64,000 nucleotides of DNA from Bifidobacterium colobi (GCF_018555455.1 NZ_JAFEJU010000006.1:50980-114979); one strand, 5' to 3'; shown: positions 25,248 to 34,674, numbered from the stretch's first letter. Notes: a model not told the origin generated them from the letters alone. Translations and numbers: made by a program.

Positions 25248-25928
25248 CTACACAATCCGCCTATCGGCGGCCCAGCGTGTGAGCTCGGTGCGATTGGAAA
25301 GCTGAAGCTTTCTTAGCACCGAGCTCACATGCGTTTCCACGGTTTTAATCGAAATATACAGTTCCGCAGCCACCTCTTTATAGGTATATCCGCGGGCGAT
25401 TAATCGCATCACTTCCTGCTCTCGAGCGGACAGCCTATCCAGCTCCTCATCATGCACTGGCGCACCGGAAGCACCGCCGAACGAGCCGCCCTGGAATGCG
25501 GACAGCACAAACCCAGCCAGCTTCGGCGAGAACACCGCATAGCCTTCATTGACCTGCTTGATTGAGGAAATCAAGTCAGCCCCGGTAATCGTCTTGGTCA
25601 CATATCCCTGCGCGCCGGCGCGAATCACCGCACCCACATCCTGCGGCGCATCCGAGACGGACAGCGCCAGAAACACGGTATCGGGGGAGTAGGGGCGCGA
25701 CTTCAGCAGGATCTCCGCTCCGCCGCCGCCTTCGCCACCCGGCACATGCACATCCAACAGCACCACCTGCGGCTTGACCTGCGCGATCATAGCCACTGAA
25801 CTCGGCACATCCGCAGCCTGCCCCACGATATCGAACGTGCCCTGCAGGGTGGCGATCACGCCGGCGCGGAACATCTCGTGATCATCCACCACCGCCACGC
25901 ATATCTTCGTGTTGTTCTCCTCGCTCAT
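25248..25928 (-). CDS. NarL/LuxR-family response regulator
   Basis: A receiver domain (VAVVDDHEMFRAG, phospho-acceptor Asp in VVLLDVHVPGG, Lys in YVTKTITG) is followed by a LuxR-type helix-turn-helix (LSAREQEVMRLIARGYTYKEVAAELY in outline: LSAREQEVMRLIARG, YKEVAAELYISIKTVETHVS). ATG 25928 is supported by AAGGAG eight bases upstream and overlaps the kinase stop by four bases. It is the partner of the sensor kinase encoded immediately upstream and probably controls envelope-stress genes, including the divergent PspC gene (inference). Confidence 0.92.
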   Translation of the reverse strand: MSEENNTKICVAVVDDHEMFRAGVIATLQGTFDIVGQAADVPSSVAMIAQVKPQVVLLDVHVPGGEGGGGAEILLKSRPYSPDTVFLALSVSDAPQDVGAVIRAGAQGYVTKTITGADLISSIKQVNEGYAVFSPKLAGFVLSAFQGGSFGGASGAPVHDEELDRLSAREQEVMRLIARGYTYKEVAAELYISIKTVETHVSSVLRKLQLSNRTELTRWAADRRIV

Positions 25929-27253
25929 TGCTGTTCTCCTTGCTGTGCCGCCGTAGGTGCTATCGGCATATGCATACGTACTTCGGTGCCCCATCCCGCT
26001 CTGGATACGATTTCCACTGTACCGCCGCGCCGCTCAACGCGGCCGACAATCGATTCGCGGATACCCAAACGGTCTTGAGGAACCGTATGGATATCAAATC
26101 CCTCACCATGATCGCGCACGAACACTTCCACCAACGAAGCATTGGCCTCGCAGTATAAGGAAATCGGCTCCCCACCATGTGTCACCGCATTCACCAGCGC
26201 CTGACGCGTGGCATCCAGCAGGGCATCGGTTTGCGCGCTTGGCCGGGCATCGCCTACCGTCACCACTTCGATGGGTTTGCCATGCCCGTCCTCCACTTCG
26301 GCGGCAATCGCCTTCAACCCGGCGCTGACCGAGCGGTCGGACGTGACGCGTTCCTGATACAGCCATTCGCGCAATTCACGCTCCTGCGCACGCGCCAACG
26401 TGAACACATGCTCCGGTTCCTTGGCATGCAATTGAATCAACGCTAGCGTTTGCAGCACACCGTCGTGCAGATGCGCTGCCATATCCGCACGTTCCTCTTC
26501 ACGCTCCTTGAGCGACCGCTCATGTGTCAGCCGCTGCAGCATCGTATTGGCCCACGGCAACACGGCGGTCACCATCGCCGCAATCATCACCAATCCGGAT
26601 GCCATAACGCGCCGAGGCGACGTGCCCCAGCCAATAAACGACACATTGGACACATACATTGCCCAGCCGGCGAAAATCAACGCGAGCCCACCGAGCATGG
26701 AGAACACCTGCATGCCACGCGGCACCAGATTCATCCAAGCCAGTGCGATGCCGGCGAATACCAGCAGCAACGGCACAATGATGGCATTATCCACACCGGC
26801 GCTGAGCAGCAGCAGACCAATCGCCATCAATGCGAAACCGCTCAACGCCACCAAAGCCGGTTTGGGAGCACGCCTGACCGCATCGGTCAGCGACTCGGGT
26901 TTGCCGCCCAGCTCTTCGGCTGCATCGGGGATCGCGGACCCTTGCTGATTCACCGGCCGATTGCCATGCGATAGTGGTGCCTGACCGGCCGGCATGACAC
27001 TGGATTGTGCGGCAGCCGCGGCCACCGGATCGCCGGCGGGCACGAAAATCCACAGGAACACGTATCCAACAATGCCGGCGCCATACAACATCGTCAGCAC
27101 AATGAACGTCAGTCGCACCCAGGCTGCGGAAATACCCAAATGCAATGCGATGCCTTGGCATACACCGGTAAGCCAACGACCTCGTTTGGGCCGGAGCAAG
27201 GGCATGCGCGCAGGCATCAGCGGTGCGGGAGCGAGCAGTGTGCGTGAAGTCAT
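25925..27253 (-). CDS. PspC-domain sensor histidine kinase
   Basis: An N-terminal PspC domain (WLTGVCQGIALHLGISAAWVRL, shown in parts WLTGVCQGIALHLG and ISAAWVRL, followed by a span) precedes four or five transmembrane spans. A HisKA_3 dimerisation domain carries the phospho-His in MAAHLHDGVLQTLALIQ, and a HATPase domain (DHGEGFDIHTVPQDRLGIRES, in part DHGEGF, GIRES) closes the protein. This is the LiaS/DesK-like class fused to PspC found in Actinobacteria, consistent with sensing membrane stress. The GGAGG next to the ATG is unusually close (one base), so the start is somewhat uncertain. Confidence 0.9.
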   Translation of the reverse strand: MTSRTLLAPAPLMPARMPLLRPKRGRWLTGVCQGIALHLGISAAWVRLTFIVLTMLYGAGIVGYVFLWIFVPAGDPVAAAAAQSSVMPAGQAPLSHGNRPVNQQGSAIPDAAEELGGKPESLTDAVRRAPKPALVALSGFALMAIGLLLLSAGVDNAIIVPLLLVFAGIALAWMNLVPRGMQVFSMLGGLALIFAGWAMYVSNVSFIGWGTSPRRVMASGLVMIAAMVTAVLPWANTMLQRLTHERSLKEREEERADMAAHLHDGVLQTLALIQLHAKEPEHVFTLARAQERELREWLYQERVTSDRSVSAGLKAIAAEVEDGHGKPIEVVTVGDARPSAQTDALLDATRQALVNAVTHGGEPISLYCEANASLVEVFVRDHGEGFDIHTVPQDRLGIRESIVGRVERRGGTVEIVSRAGWGTEVRMHMPIAPTAAQQGEQQ

Positions 27254-27366
27254 ACCTCCATTGTGCCGTGCCTAGGGAATCATCACCGGGTTTTACCCCT
27301 ATGTTCAGGGATGAATCAGGGTGGTTTCGGGGAAGTATGGCACACGTCAAGCGCTGTAATGGAACC

Positions 27367-29247
27367 ATGAGCAATCCGAATATGAATTACTATCAACCAC
27401 CGCGTGAGGGGTATGGTACCGCTGGCAGTAACGTCAACGGTGCTGCCAACGGTACCGGTAACGGCAACGACAATGGCAAGGGGCCGCAGCGCGCGTTCGC
27501 ATGGATCCGGTCGAGCGGCCTGATGCGCGGCGACGACCGGTGGATCGGCGGCGTATGCAGCGGCATCGCCGCCCGCCTCGGCTGGAGCCCCACCCTGGTG
27601 AGGGCGCTGGTCATTATCTTCACACTGTTCTTCGGTTTCGGCGCCGCACTGTATGCGTTCGGCTGGTTCCTTATGCCTGATGCTCGCGACGGCCGCATTC
27701 TCGCCGAGGAACTGATTGCCGGCCAATGGGACTGGAACTGCCTCGGCTGCTTTGTGTTCCTGGCTGTGGCGATTCTGATTCCGGGCGCCGGCTGGGTCAG
27801 CATCGTAGCGGCGGCGATTACCTTGTGGTGGCTGATGAAAAGCGGCATCCGCCAACGCGAGGGATACGGCTTCGGCGCTCGCGGCGGTCGGAATGGTCGC
27901 GCGCGAGGCGGTTCTGGGCCAACTCCGACCGGCCCGTACCCGCCATATGGTTCGCCCAATGGGTTTGCAGCCGGTCCCACTATGGGTGGTGCGACACCGT
28001 ATTCGGGGATGACTGGACAGCCGGTTCAGATGCCTGTGCCTCCCGGACAGTCGGCAGGACAGCCGCAGCCGGTGCCCCTCTATGTTTCACAAGGTGTTTC
28101 ACAGCCTGCTCCGCAGTCATTCCCGCAAGGCAACATTGCGACTGCCGCGGCGCCAGCACCAGCTGCGGCACCTGTTGTGCCGCAAACTCCGCATCAATCC
28201 AAGCGCCGCAAACCAGCCGGGCCGATTGTGGTGCTGAGCATTCTGGGCATTTCCTGCATCTCCTTCGCCGCACTCATGGGATGGGTATGGTTCAACGATC
28301 TGGGCATCGAATCCATTGTGCGCTGGGGAACCGTATGGATTTCCGCGCTGTGCGTGCTGATGGGCCTTGTTGTGGTGGTGCTGGGCATGAAAGGCCGGCG
28401 CACAGGAGGACTGATTCCATTGGGTCTCATCGCCGGATTCTGCGCAGTCTGCATGATTATGGTGTGCAGCACCTATTCGGCCTATTGGTATCACTACACG
28501 CTTGCCGATAGGCAGAACACGTTGCGGAACATAGAACTGACGCAGAACGCGGATTCCGAGAATACGTTCGGCATGAACGAAGTGCAGAAGGGGCGAACCT
28601 TGGTGGCTGATTCCAGCGACCGCACATTCGGCAAACTCGAACAAGGCGTGGTGTTCACCGGCGATAGCTATGACCACAGCAAAGCCATCCTTGACCTCTC
28701 CGCATGGGGCGACACGCATGCGCCACATCAGGTGAAAACGTATAACGGCAAAACCATCACCAGTAATTGCCCGGTCGGCACCATCAAGGTGGCCGCAAGA
28801 AGCGCCCAAGTGCATATCATTCTGCCGGATGGTTGCACATACGGATTCGGCGAGGGGCAGTACGGGTACATGGTCGGTCCAACCAGTGTCGGCGGTAAAT
28901 ACGCACTGGTATATGACACCTCGGGCAGCTTCAACTTCAGTTTGGACGGCAGCTCGCCATTCCCGTCCGCACCTATAGGCGGAAAGCACTATGAATGGAT
29001 GGGGAATCAGCCTGACTTAATGCCGGAATCCGGTCCTGAACTGCTGATCGCCGTGCCCTACACCGTGGAAGGCCGCGTGAACGTGGTCTATGCCTCGGAC
29101 TGGGAAGGCTACACCTTCCAGGAATACGCCGATACGTATGACTTCAAGAGCGGCACCTCTGAACGCCAGCAGGAACTGGATGACAACCATCAATCGCAGT
29201 CCGACAATGATTCCGGAAGCGCCAGCAAGGAGGCGGACAATGACTGA
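27367..29247 (+). CDS. PspC-domain multi-span membrane protein
   Basis: A Gly/Asn-rich N-terminus leads into a PspC domain (WIGGVCSGIAARLGWSPTLVRA in parts WIGGVCSGIAARLG, WSPTLVRA) with adjoining spans (~residues 50-165). A Pro/Gln/Gly-rich linker, a second membrane bundle (~275-380) and an extracellular-looking C-terminal domain of about 240 residues follow. It is divergent from the PspC sensor kinase across a 113-base promoter region, so the PspC pair may be regulated together. The frame extends to 27223; ATG 27367 is chosen because it keeps the divergent region free. Function is probably envelope-stress response. Confidence 0.75.
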   Translation: MSNPNMNYYQPPREGYGTAGSNVNGAANGTGNGNDNGKGPQRAFAWIRSSGLMRGDDRWIGGVCSGIAARLGWSPTLVRALVIIFTLFFGFGAALYAFGWFLMPDARDGRILAEELIAGQWDWNCLGCFVFLAVAILIPGAGWVSIVAAAITLWWLMKSGIRQREGYGFGARGGRNGRARGGSGPTPTGPYPPYGSPNGFAAGPTMGGATPYSGMTGQPVQMPVPPGQSAGQPQPVPLYVSQGVSQPAPQSFPQGNIATAAAPAPAAAPVVPQTPHQSKRRKPAGPIVVLSILGISCISFAALMGWVWFNDLGIESIVRWGTVWISALCVLMGLVVVVLGMKGRRTGGLIPLGLIAGFCAVCMIMVCSTYSAYWYHYTLADRQNTLRNIELTQNADSENTFGMNEVQKGRTLVADSSDRTFGKLEQGVVFTGDSYDHSKAILDLSAWGDTHAPHQVKTYNGKTITSNCPVGTIKVAARSAQVHIILPDGCTYGFGEGQYGYMVGPTSVGGKYALVYDTSGSFNFSLDGSSPFPSAPIGGKHYEWMGNQPDLMPESGPELLIAVPYTVEGRVNVVYASDWEGYTFQEYADTYDFKSGTSERQQELDDNHQSQSDNDSGSASKEADND

Positions 29248-29878
29248 CGAAATGACTCACGAAGTCAACGAAACCAAGGAATTCCAGTCCGTTGAGGATG
29301 TGTCTCAGACGCAGACCATTCCCACGGAATCACCATCAACAGAATCGGAAACCAGCGAAACCAAGGTATTCGAATCTGTTGCCGATACCAGCCAGACCCA
29401 AGTGCTGCCCACGGCAAACGATGGTCAGCAGACTCAAGTACTGAACATCGACCAACAGACGTCTGACGAGAGTCTCACTCAGCCGATGGATGCAGTCGAG
29501 ACTGAATCTCAGACCAAACCGGACCTGAACGTGCCACTGATGGAGGCGTTTGCCCAGCCGGCGCCGGCAGCTGAGTCGCCCCAGACTCCGGCAGCAGCTG
29601 CTCCATCGGCTCCTGCTACTCCGGTAACGGCCGCCGCAATGAAGAAGCCCAAGCGTAATGCCAGCGTGCCGACCATTATCTTCGGCGTGCTTGGGTTGCT
29701 GATTGGCGTGACTGGTTTGGTATGTGGATGGGCTTTCCCTGGTCTGCTTCTTGAAAGCTTCTACGTTGACCCACGCATGTTGATAGCCATCCTCTGTGGT
29801 GCGGTCGGCGTGATCCTGGTGATTGTGGCCATCATCTGGGCCGTTCTCAGCTCCAAAAACAAGCAACAACAGCAGTAG
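29240..29878 (+). CDS. Acidic-repeat membrane protein of the PspC operon
   Basis: This 212-residue protein has an acidic, Thr/Ser/Gln-rich N-terminal half containing repeated ETK(E/V)F(Q/E)SV(E/A)D and SQTQ(V/T) units (about residues 10-75). An Ala/Pro linker and two C-terminal transmembrane spans (residues ~140-205) follow. The TQ dipeptides resemble FHA-type Ser/Thr-kinase target sites, but this is speculative. It overlaps the PspC gene by eight bases and has AAGGAGG upstream, so it is in the same operon. No specific family recognised. Confidence 0.65.
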   Translation: MTDEMTHEVNETKEFQSVEDVSQTQTIPTESPSTESETSETKVFESVADTSQTQVLPTANDGQQTQVLNIDQQTSDESLTQPMDAVETESQTKPDLNVPLMEAFAQPAPAAESPQTPAAAAPSAPATPVTAAAMKKPKRNASVPTIIFGVLGLLIGVTGLVCGWAFPGLLLESFYVDPRMLIAILCGAVGVILVIVAIIWAVLSSKNKQQQQ

Positions 29879-29887
29879 CTGCTCTCC

Positions 29888-29940
29888 GGCTCCCCTCGCT
29901 CAAGGGGAGCCGTCTGCAAATCTGGCTGAGGGAAATCCCT
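29888..29940. repeat. Intergenic GGCTCCCCT palindromic repeat, copy 1
   Basis: GGCTCCCCTCGCTCAAGGGG begins a stem-loop followed by a tail containing TGGCTGAGGG. A related copy lies at 32268-32315. This looks like a dispersed bifidobacterial repeat family. Confidence 0.6.
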
Positions 29941-30016
29941 TGGTTTGCCGAGTGTGTTGAGACTGGGCAGTGCTGCGAGTACACCTATATCCGATGTGTG
30001 AAATCAGGAGGCAGTG

Positions 30017-31606
30017 ATGAAACGAGTAGCGCGCATCGCGGGCATCGCATTGATGCTGCTACTGATTTGCGCACTACTCGGTTGGGCCATGATGCCGCGG
30101 TGGCAGAGCAGCCCCTACACCAATCACATTGCCGTAGCCTCCTCCGATCCAGCCATCATGCCGGCGCATGCCAACATTGCCCATGAAGGACAGTATGAGA
30201 CCCGCGAAACCCAGCTGTCCATCGACGTTGGCGATGGCGAGCAACTCCCCGCAGTACTGCGCGAGCCAATCAACGCGCCCGGCCCGCGTCCCGCCTGCCT
30301 GTTCATCCACGGCTCAGGTACCAGTGGCGCCGAGGATTTCGGCGACATCGCCAACGCGATGGCCTCCGCCGGCATCGTGACCCTGGTGCCCGCCAAAAGC
30401 AACGATGATTACACGGTGTTTCATCGAGACTATCCGCGATTTGCCAACGAATACAGCACGGCAATGGACGTATTGCGCGGCATCGACGGTGTGGATCAGT
30501 CCCACACCGGCATCTACGCCGAATCCGAAGGCACGTGGATCGCCACGATCTTGGCCGCCAAACGTCACGATATTGCGTTCGCCGCACTCACTTCCGCGCC
30601 AGTGTTCAAAGGTCGCGAGCAAATGGCGGTGGCCATGAGCACATATGCGCATGAGGCGGGCGCACCACAGCCGGTCATCGAAGACACCATGAAGCTGCTC
30701 TCGTTGGATTTCCGACCATTCGGCTTCCAATATGCCGATTTCGATGCCGATGATTATCTACGTTCGCTGACCATGCCGGTGCTCGTCAGCTACGGCGTCT
30801 ACGACACCGCCATGCCCATCGAGCAGGGCGCGCAACGGATTATGCGGGTGGCCGCGAGCAATGGGAACAATGCGGTGACCGTGCGCTATTTTGCCGGCAA
30901 TCACCAAATGCGCGCCGGCAAAGGCTTGTTCGCGCCGGGCCTGCCATTAGCCGATGGATATACGCAAGCCTTGGAGAATTGGGTGAATGGTGTGGCTGCC
31001 GGGGCAACGGTGAGCGGATGGGCCACGCCTCAAGTGGCCGGTGCGACGCCGAATCAGCAGTATGCGGCACCTCGGCGTACCAACTCAGACATCATAGGAT
31101 CATTGGGTGTGCTGATTGGCATCATGGCTGCCGCTCCGATACTGCTCGCAGTCGCGCTGCTGCTGGGCTGTGTGGCACTGGTGCAGTCACTCATGCGCCA
31201 ACGCAGCCTTCAGGATGTACATATGCGCGGCAAGCGCGCGTCCCTGCGCACGGTTCCGCCGGCCCATGCGCACAGCACTGCGGTGGCCAGCATCGCTGAA
31301 CCCTGCTGGGGCATGGGTTTGGTGATGATTGCGGCATCCGTGCTGCTCTACGGCTACCTTGCCGCAGTCGGTGCCGCCGCGGTATTCGCCATGACACCAG
31401 CCCCACGACTGTTTGACATCGGCTGGCATGTGCTGCAGGTGATCGCCATAGTGGTGATGCTGGTGTGCGCATGGTGCTTGGAATCCATGTGGCGGTCCTG
31501 GCATCTGATTGCCGGCGCTCGCCGTGCCATTTGCCTGCTGGTGACTGCCGCAGCCGTCTGCACACTGCTGTCCATGGCGTTCTGGGGGCTGTTCTGCTGG
31601 TGGTAG
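30017..31606 (+). CDS. Membrane-bound alpha/beta hydrolase with C-terminal membrane domain
   Basis: An N-terminal transmembrane anchor (residues ~8-25) is followed by an extracytoplasmic alpha/beta hydrolase domain (~60-320). The oxyanion region is FIHGSGTSGAEDF, the nucleophile elbow is YAESEGTW (Ser), a late acidic segment is YGVYDTAMP and the late His is AGNHQMRAG. Four or so C-terminal spans (~350-525) follow. The type resembles dienelactone hydrolase/BAAT-like esterases; the substrate is unknown. ATG 30017 is preferred over GTG 30014 on spacing from AGGAGG. It is convergent with the next gene with only four bases between them. Confidence 0.75.
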   Translation: MKRVARIAGIALMLLLICALLGWAMMPRWQSSPYTNHIAVASSDPAIMPAHANIAHEGQYETRETQLSIDVGDGEQLPAVLREPINAPGPRPACLFIHGSGTSGAEDFGDIANAMASAGIVTLVPAKSNDDYTVFHRDYPRFANEYSTAMDVLRGIDGVDQSHTGIYAESEGTWIATILAAKRHDIAFAALTSAPVFKGREQMAVAMSTYAHEAGAPQPVIEDTMKLLSLDFRPFGFQYADFDADDYLRSLTMPVLVSYGVYDTAMPIEQGAQRIMRVAASNGNNAVTVRYFAGNHQMRAGKGLFAPGLPLADGYTQALENWVNGVAAGATVSGWATPQVAGATPNQQYAAPRRTNSDIIGSLGVLIGIMAAAPILLAVALLLGCVALVQSLMRQRSLQDVHMRGKRASLRTVPPAHAHSTAVASIAEPCWGMGLVMIAASVLLYGYLAAVGAAAVFAMTPAPRLFDIGWHVLQVIAIVVMLVCAWCLESMWRSWHLIAGARRAICLLVTAAAVCTLLSMAFWGLFCWW

Positions 31607-31610
31607 ATGG

Positions 31611-32243
31611 TTATGCCGCCTGCTGCGTCTCCGCTTCCTCGAGACTTGCGAAGCCGCCAAGCTTCACCGTATGCAGCAAGGTTTCCTCGGTGATGTTGCG
31701 CGGTGGATTCGAGCTTGCGCGCTCGCCGATCATGGCCTTATACAGACTGAATGTGGCATCGGAATAGGTGCCGAGCTCGCCGCGCAGGTAGGTTTCGAAC
31801 GAGGTGGCTTCGAGCGTGTCCTCATCAGTGGTGAGTACGCGCATGGCTTGGCCGAGCTTCGGATACCGGGCACGGAAATCGGCGGCCCACGCCACTTGTT
31901 GTTTGATGACCTGTTCCTGTTGTGCGATACGATCCGCGGAAAGCTGCGGAATAAACGGTTCGATGTTCGTGTGGAACTCGGCCGGGGCGGTGGAGGCCAT
32001 CATACGACCGTATTTTTCAGTGACCAGATTGCGGCCCACGGCATCCGCCGCATCCAAATCCGCCGCGTAGGAGGCCAGCAAGTCATGCGGCCACGTCAAA
32101 AACTGTGCAAGCCGCATCTGATGGAACACCGGCCAATTGCCCTGGCAGGCCGCTCGCCCGCCCTCATTATTGGTGTGCTGGAACTGGTTCCATTCATGCC
32201 GCACGATGGCTTCGCGCAGCTCGCTATCAGTATCTACGCTCAT
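31611..32243 (-). CDS. DUF4125-family protein
   Basis: A cytoplasmic protein of 210 residues with the conserved N-terminal block IVRHEWNQFQHTNNEGGRA followed by ACQGNWPVF and MRLAQFLTW, typical of DUF4125. No enzymatic function is established for this family to my knowledge. It lies downstream of the TPR-DUF4037 gene on the same strand, separated by a 75-base palindromic repeat. DUF4125 and DUF4037 modules are, as I recall, often linked, so the two proteins probably work together. AAAGGAG lies upstream of the ATG. Confidence 0.78.
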   Translation of the reverse strand: MSVDTDSELREAIVRHEWNQFQHTNNEGGRAACQGNWPVFHQMRLAQFLTWPHDLLASYAADLDAADAVGRNLVTEKYGRMMASTAPAEFHTNIEPFIPQLSADRIAQQEQVIKQQVAWAADFRARYPKLGQAMRVLTTDEDTLEATSFETYLRGELGTYSDATFSLYKAMIGERASSNPPRNITEETLLHTVKLGGFASLEEAETQQAA

Positions 32244-32267
32244 GCTTGCTCCTTTGCAGGTATCCGT

Positions 32268-32315
32268 GGCTCCCCTCGGCGAGGGGAGCTGTTGTCGAAG
32301 GTGGCTGAGGGGAAC
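32268..32315. repeat. Intergenic GGCTCCCCT palindromic repeat, copy 2
   Basis: GGCTCCCCTCGGCGAGGGGA is followed by a tail with AAGGTGGCTGAGGGGAA. It matches the copy at 29888-29940. Confidence 0.6.
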
Positions 32316-32318
32316 CAG

Positions 32319-34604
32319 TCACAGGCTCCGCAATACGGGATTGCTGGACTGAATATGCTCCTCCACATATGGACGCTGCCATTCCAGGAAGGTCTCGCTG
32401 GATGTGGTGAGCCGCTCACGTTGCAGCTCCTTGACGATTGCGGCGGCAATATGCTCCACCGTGCCGGCAATCGTCTCGGCGGCGGGAGCAGCACCCTTGC
32501 CGCCTTCACCGAATCCAGCACCGCCATAGCAGGCAGCCGAACTCAAACGCATCACCGTCTCCAATTGTTCGCACACATCCGGCAGCAGCGCGAACATCGA
32601 GCCAGACAATTTGCGCAATGCGGCAAACTGCCACTTGTAATACGGCAGGTATCCAACAATCAGCGGCTTGTTGATGAGAAACACCAGCGATGCCGTGGCA
32701 TGCACGAATTCATTGACGGACAGCCATGCCGCAGCCCCATCACCGCGCTTCAGGGAGCGCGGCAGATTGTACTGCCCGGCCTGTGCGATCATGCCGAGCC
32801 GCTTGGAAATCAGAGACAGTCGCACATCCTCCGGCATATCCTTGAATCCCTGACGGACGGCGGAAAACTCGCCGGTCGGATCCTGGAACACCGCGCCATT
32901 AGTGGCGGCAGCCAGCGTAGCCTCATCGAGCATCAGCCATTCATGCGGGGCGTCCTGAGCGGGGGCTGTAGCGTAACCGGTGATGGCAGTGAAGAAATCG
33001 CCAATACGGAACACGCCATCGCGTCTGTTGGCGCCTTGCGCACGCGGCGTGGCGGGGGAGTAGTGCTGAGCATCAGCTGAGGTGGCAGTTGTGCTGCTGC
33101 CTGAATCATCAGCAGAAGTATGGGCAAGAGAGCTTCCTGCAGCACCGGCAAAATGCACAGCACCTTGCGCATCCACGGTAAAGTCGCGCGGCAGCGCATC
33201 ATAATCAGCCAGCAATGGTGCGCCGATCGCCGCGTAATCCTCATCGTTGAGCCATAGGCAGAAGCGTGGGCCGAAATCATGATCCTGCGAATAGCGGTCG
33301 TCAAAGCCATAGCATTCCGAACCATGGCCGACCAAGCCGGCCGCGATGCGAGCGGCATAGTCCGAGTAGCGTTGCGCAATCATCGGTTTGCCAACCTGCG
33401 TCCAGAATTCGCGGCCAAGTTTGAGACCAGACACCGGGCAGACTGGAGCTGCTGCTGCATCAGAACCGGCTGCTGTGCTTGTCGAATCGGCTGCGGTTGT
33501 GGTTTTGGTACCGTTGCTGTCGTTGCTGGTCTCGGCGGCATCGGCATCCTTAGTGGCAGCGTTCGTGGCACTCGTCTCTGTTACGGTACCGGCCTTGGCC
33601 TCGGCTTCGCGCAGATTCTCGGCGGTGATGCGGTAGTAGTCCGTATCCGTGCCATAGCATTCGGCGATCACCGCCAGCGCCTTGCGATAGTGAGCTGCTG
33701 CCTCGCCGTAGTGCTGCTCGGCATACAAAACCTGTGCAAACCCAGCCAAGGCAGACGCGTAATGGGCGGAATGCGTGAGCTTGCCAGTGGCGTAGATGGT
33801 GAGTGCTTGGGCGGCATGGTTGTGCGCGTCCTGGAGCTTGCCTTCCTGCAGCAGCACCAAGGCAAGATTGGTGTGGGAGGACGCCACGTCGATATCCGCG
33901 TCTGGGTTCACGCTGGAGGCTTCGATAATGGTCAGGGCTTGCCGCAGCTCCTGTTCGGCCTGCGTCAGACGATCGGTTTCGCTGTAGAGCATGGAGAGAT
34001 TATTGTGCAGCGCGGCGAGCCTGCGATCATTGGCCGGATAGACTTTTTGCGCACATGCCAGTGCTTGCGTATAAAGGTCTTCAGCCTGATTGTAATGCTT
34101 GGCCGCACGCATGGCCGTGGCACAATTAATCAGCGTGGTGGCCCAGACTTCGGAACCTTCCAAGCCCATGCGCAACGCCAATTCGATGGCGCGCTGCACA
34201 ATCCACTGGTTCTCCTTGTGCTTGCCTTGCGAACGATTGAAACCCAGCGTCTCATTGAGCACGGTGAGAAGACCGGCCTCATCGCCTGCGTTCTCGGCGT
34301 TAATGGCTGCTTGATCCAAGTATGGACCGGCTTCGTTGGCAGCGGCGTGACGGTTGAAGATATCATCCAAACCCTTGAGGAAGGCATCGGTGTCGAATGT
34401 TGCGGGGGCTTCATCGGCGGCAACGGAATCAGGGTCGGAGCTGTAGGAATCATTGCCGAAGATAGCGGTGTCTGCATAGGCATCATCGTCGGTTGCGGCA
34501 TTGCCGCCGTCGTTTTCCGGCAGGCCGGTCGTATCATCCAAATCACCAGGCCCGTGCGCGAACTGTGCGGCGAATTGCTTGAGCAGCGCGTCTTCGTCAA
34601 CCAT
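32319..34604 (-). CDS. TPR protein fused to DUF4037 (nucleotidyltransferase-like) domain
   Basis: An acidic N-terminus is followed by tetratricopeptide repeats (about residues 150-345, e.g. NQAEDLYTQALACAQKVYP and AAHYRKALAVIAECYG). A Ser/Thr/Ala linker leads to a DUF4037 domain (about 395-760). Its core GSECYGFDDRYSQDHDFG fits a nucleotidyltransferase-type G-S then D-x-D pattern, so it may transfer a nucleotide to an unknown acceptor. The helical C-terminal half recalls substrate-binding domains of kanamycin-type nucleotidyltransferases (inference). AAGGAGG precedes the ATG. It is probably co-transcribed with the DUF4125 gene and is preceded by the repeat array at 34675-34802. Confidence 0.75.
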   Translation of the reverse strand: MVDEDALLKQFAAQFAHGPGDLDDTTGLPENDGGNAATDDDAYADTAIFGNDSYSSDPDSVAADEAPATFDTDAFLKGLDDIFNRHAAANEAGPYLDQAAINAENAGDEAGLLTVLNETLGFNRSQGKHKENQWIVQRAIELALRMGLEGSEVWATTLINCATAMRAAKHYNQAEDLYTQALACAQKVYPANDRRLAALHNNLSMLYSETDRLTQAEQELRQALTIIEASSVNPDADIDVASSHTNLALVLLQEGKLQDAHNHAAQALTIYATGKLTHSAHYASALAGFAQVLYAEQHYGEAAAHYRKALAVIAECYGTDTDYYRITAENLREAEAKAGTVTETSATNAATKDADAAETSNDSNGTKTTTAADSTSTAAGSDAAAAPVCPVSGLKLGREFWTQVGKPMIAQRYSDYAARIAAGLVGHGSECYGFDDRYSQDHDFGPRFCLWLNDEDYAAIGAPLLADYDALPRDFTVDAQGAVHFAGAAGSSLAHTSADDSGSSTTATSADAQHYSPATPRAQGANRRDGVFRIGDFFTAITGYATAPAQDAPHEWLMLDEATLAAATNGAVFQDPTGEFSAVRQGFKDMPEDVRLSLISKRLGMIAQAGQYNLPRSLKRGDGAAAWLSVNEFVHATASLVFLINKPLIVGYLPYYKWQFAALRKLSGSMFALLPDVCEQLETVMRLSSAACYGGAGFGEGGKGAAPAAETIAGTVEHIAAAIVKELQRERLTTSSETFLEWQRPYVEEHIQSSNPVLRSL

Positions 34605-34625
34605 CTTGGTCCTCCTTGAACAGAC

Positions 34626-34653
34626 TCTGGTATCCAGTCTCTGGTATCCAGTC
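34626..34653. repeat. Two tandem 14-bp units TCTGGTATCCAGTC
   Basis: Two identical adjacent copies, each containing the dyad CTGG-TAT-CCAG, lie just upstream of the TPR-DUF4037 start (minus strand). They may be a double operator. Confidence 0.7.
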
Positions 34654-34674
34654 TATGGGCAGGAAGGCACATGC

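Noticed and set aside
33279..34619. 446-residue open frame on the plus strand
   Set aside because: It is antisense to the TPR-DUF4037 gene, which has a good start signal and repeats.
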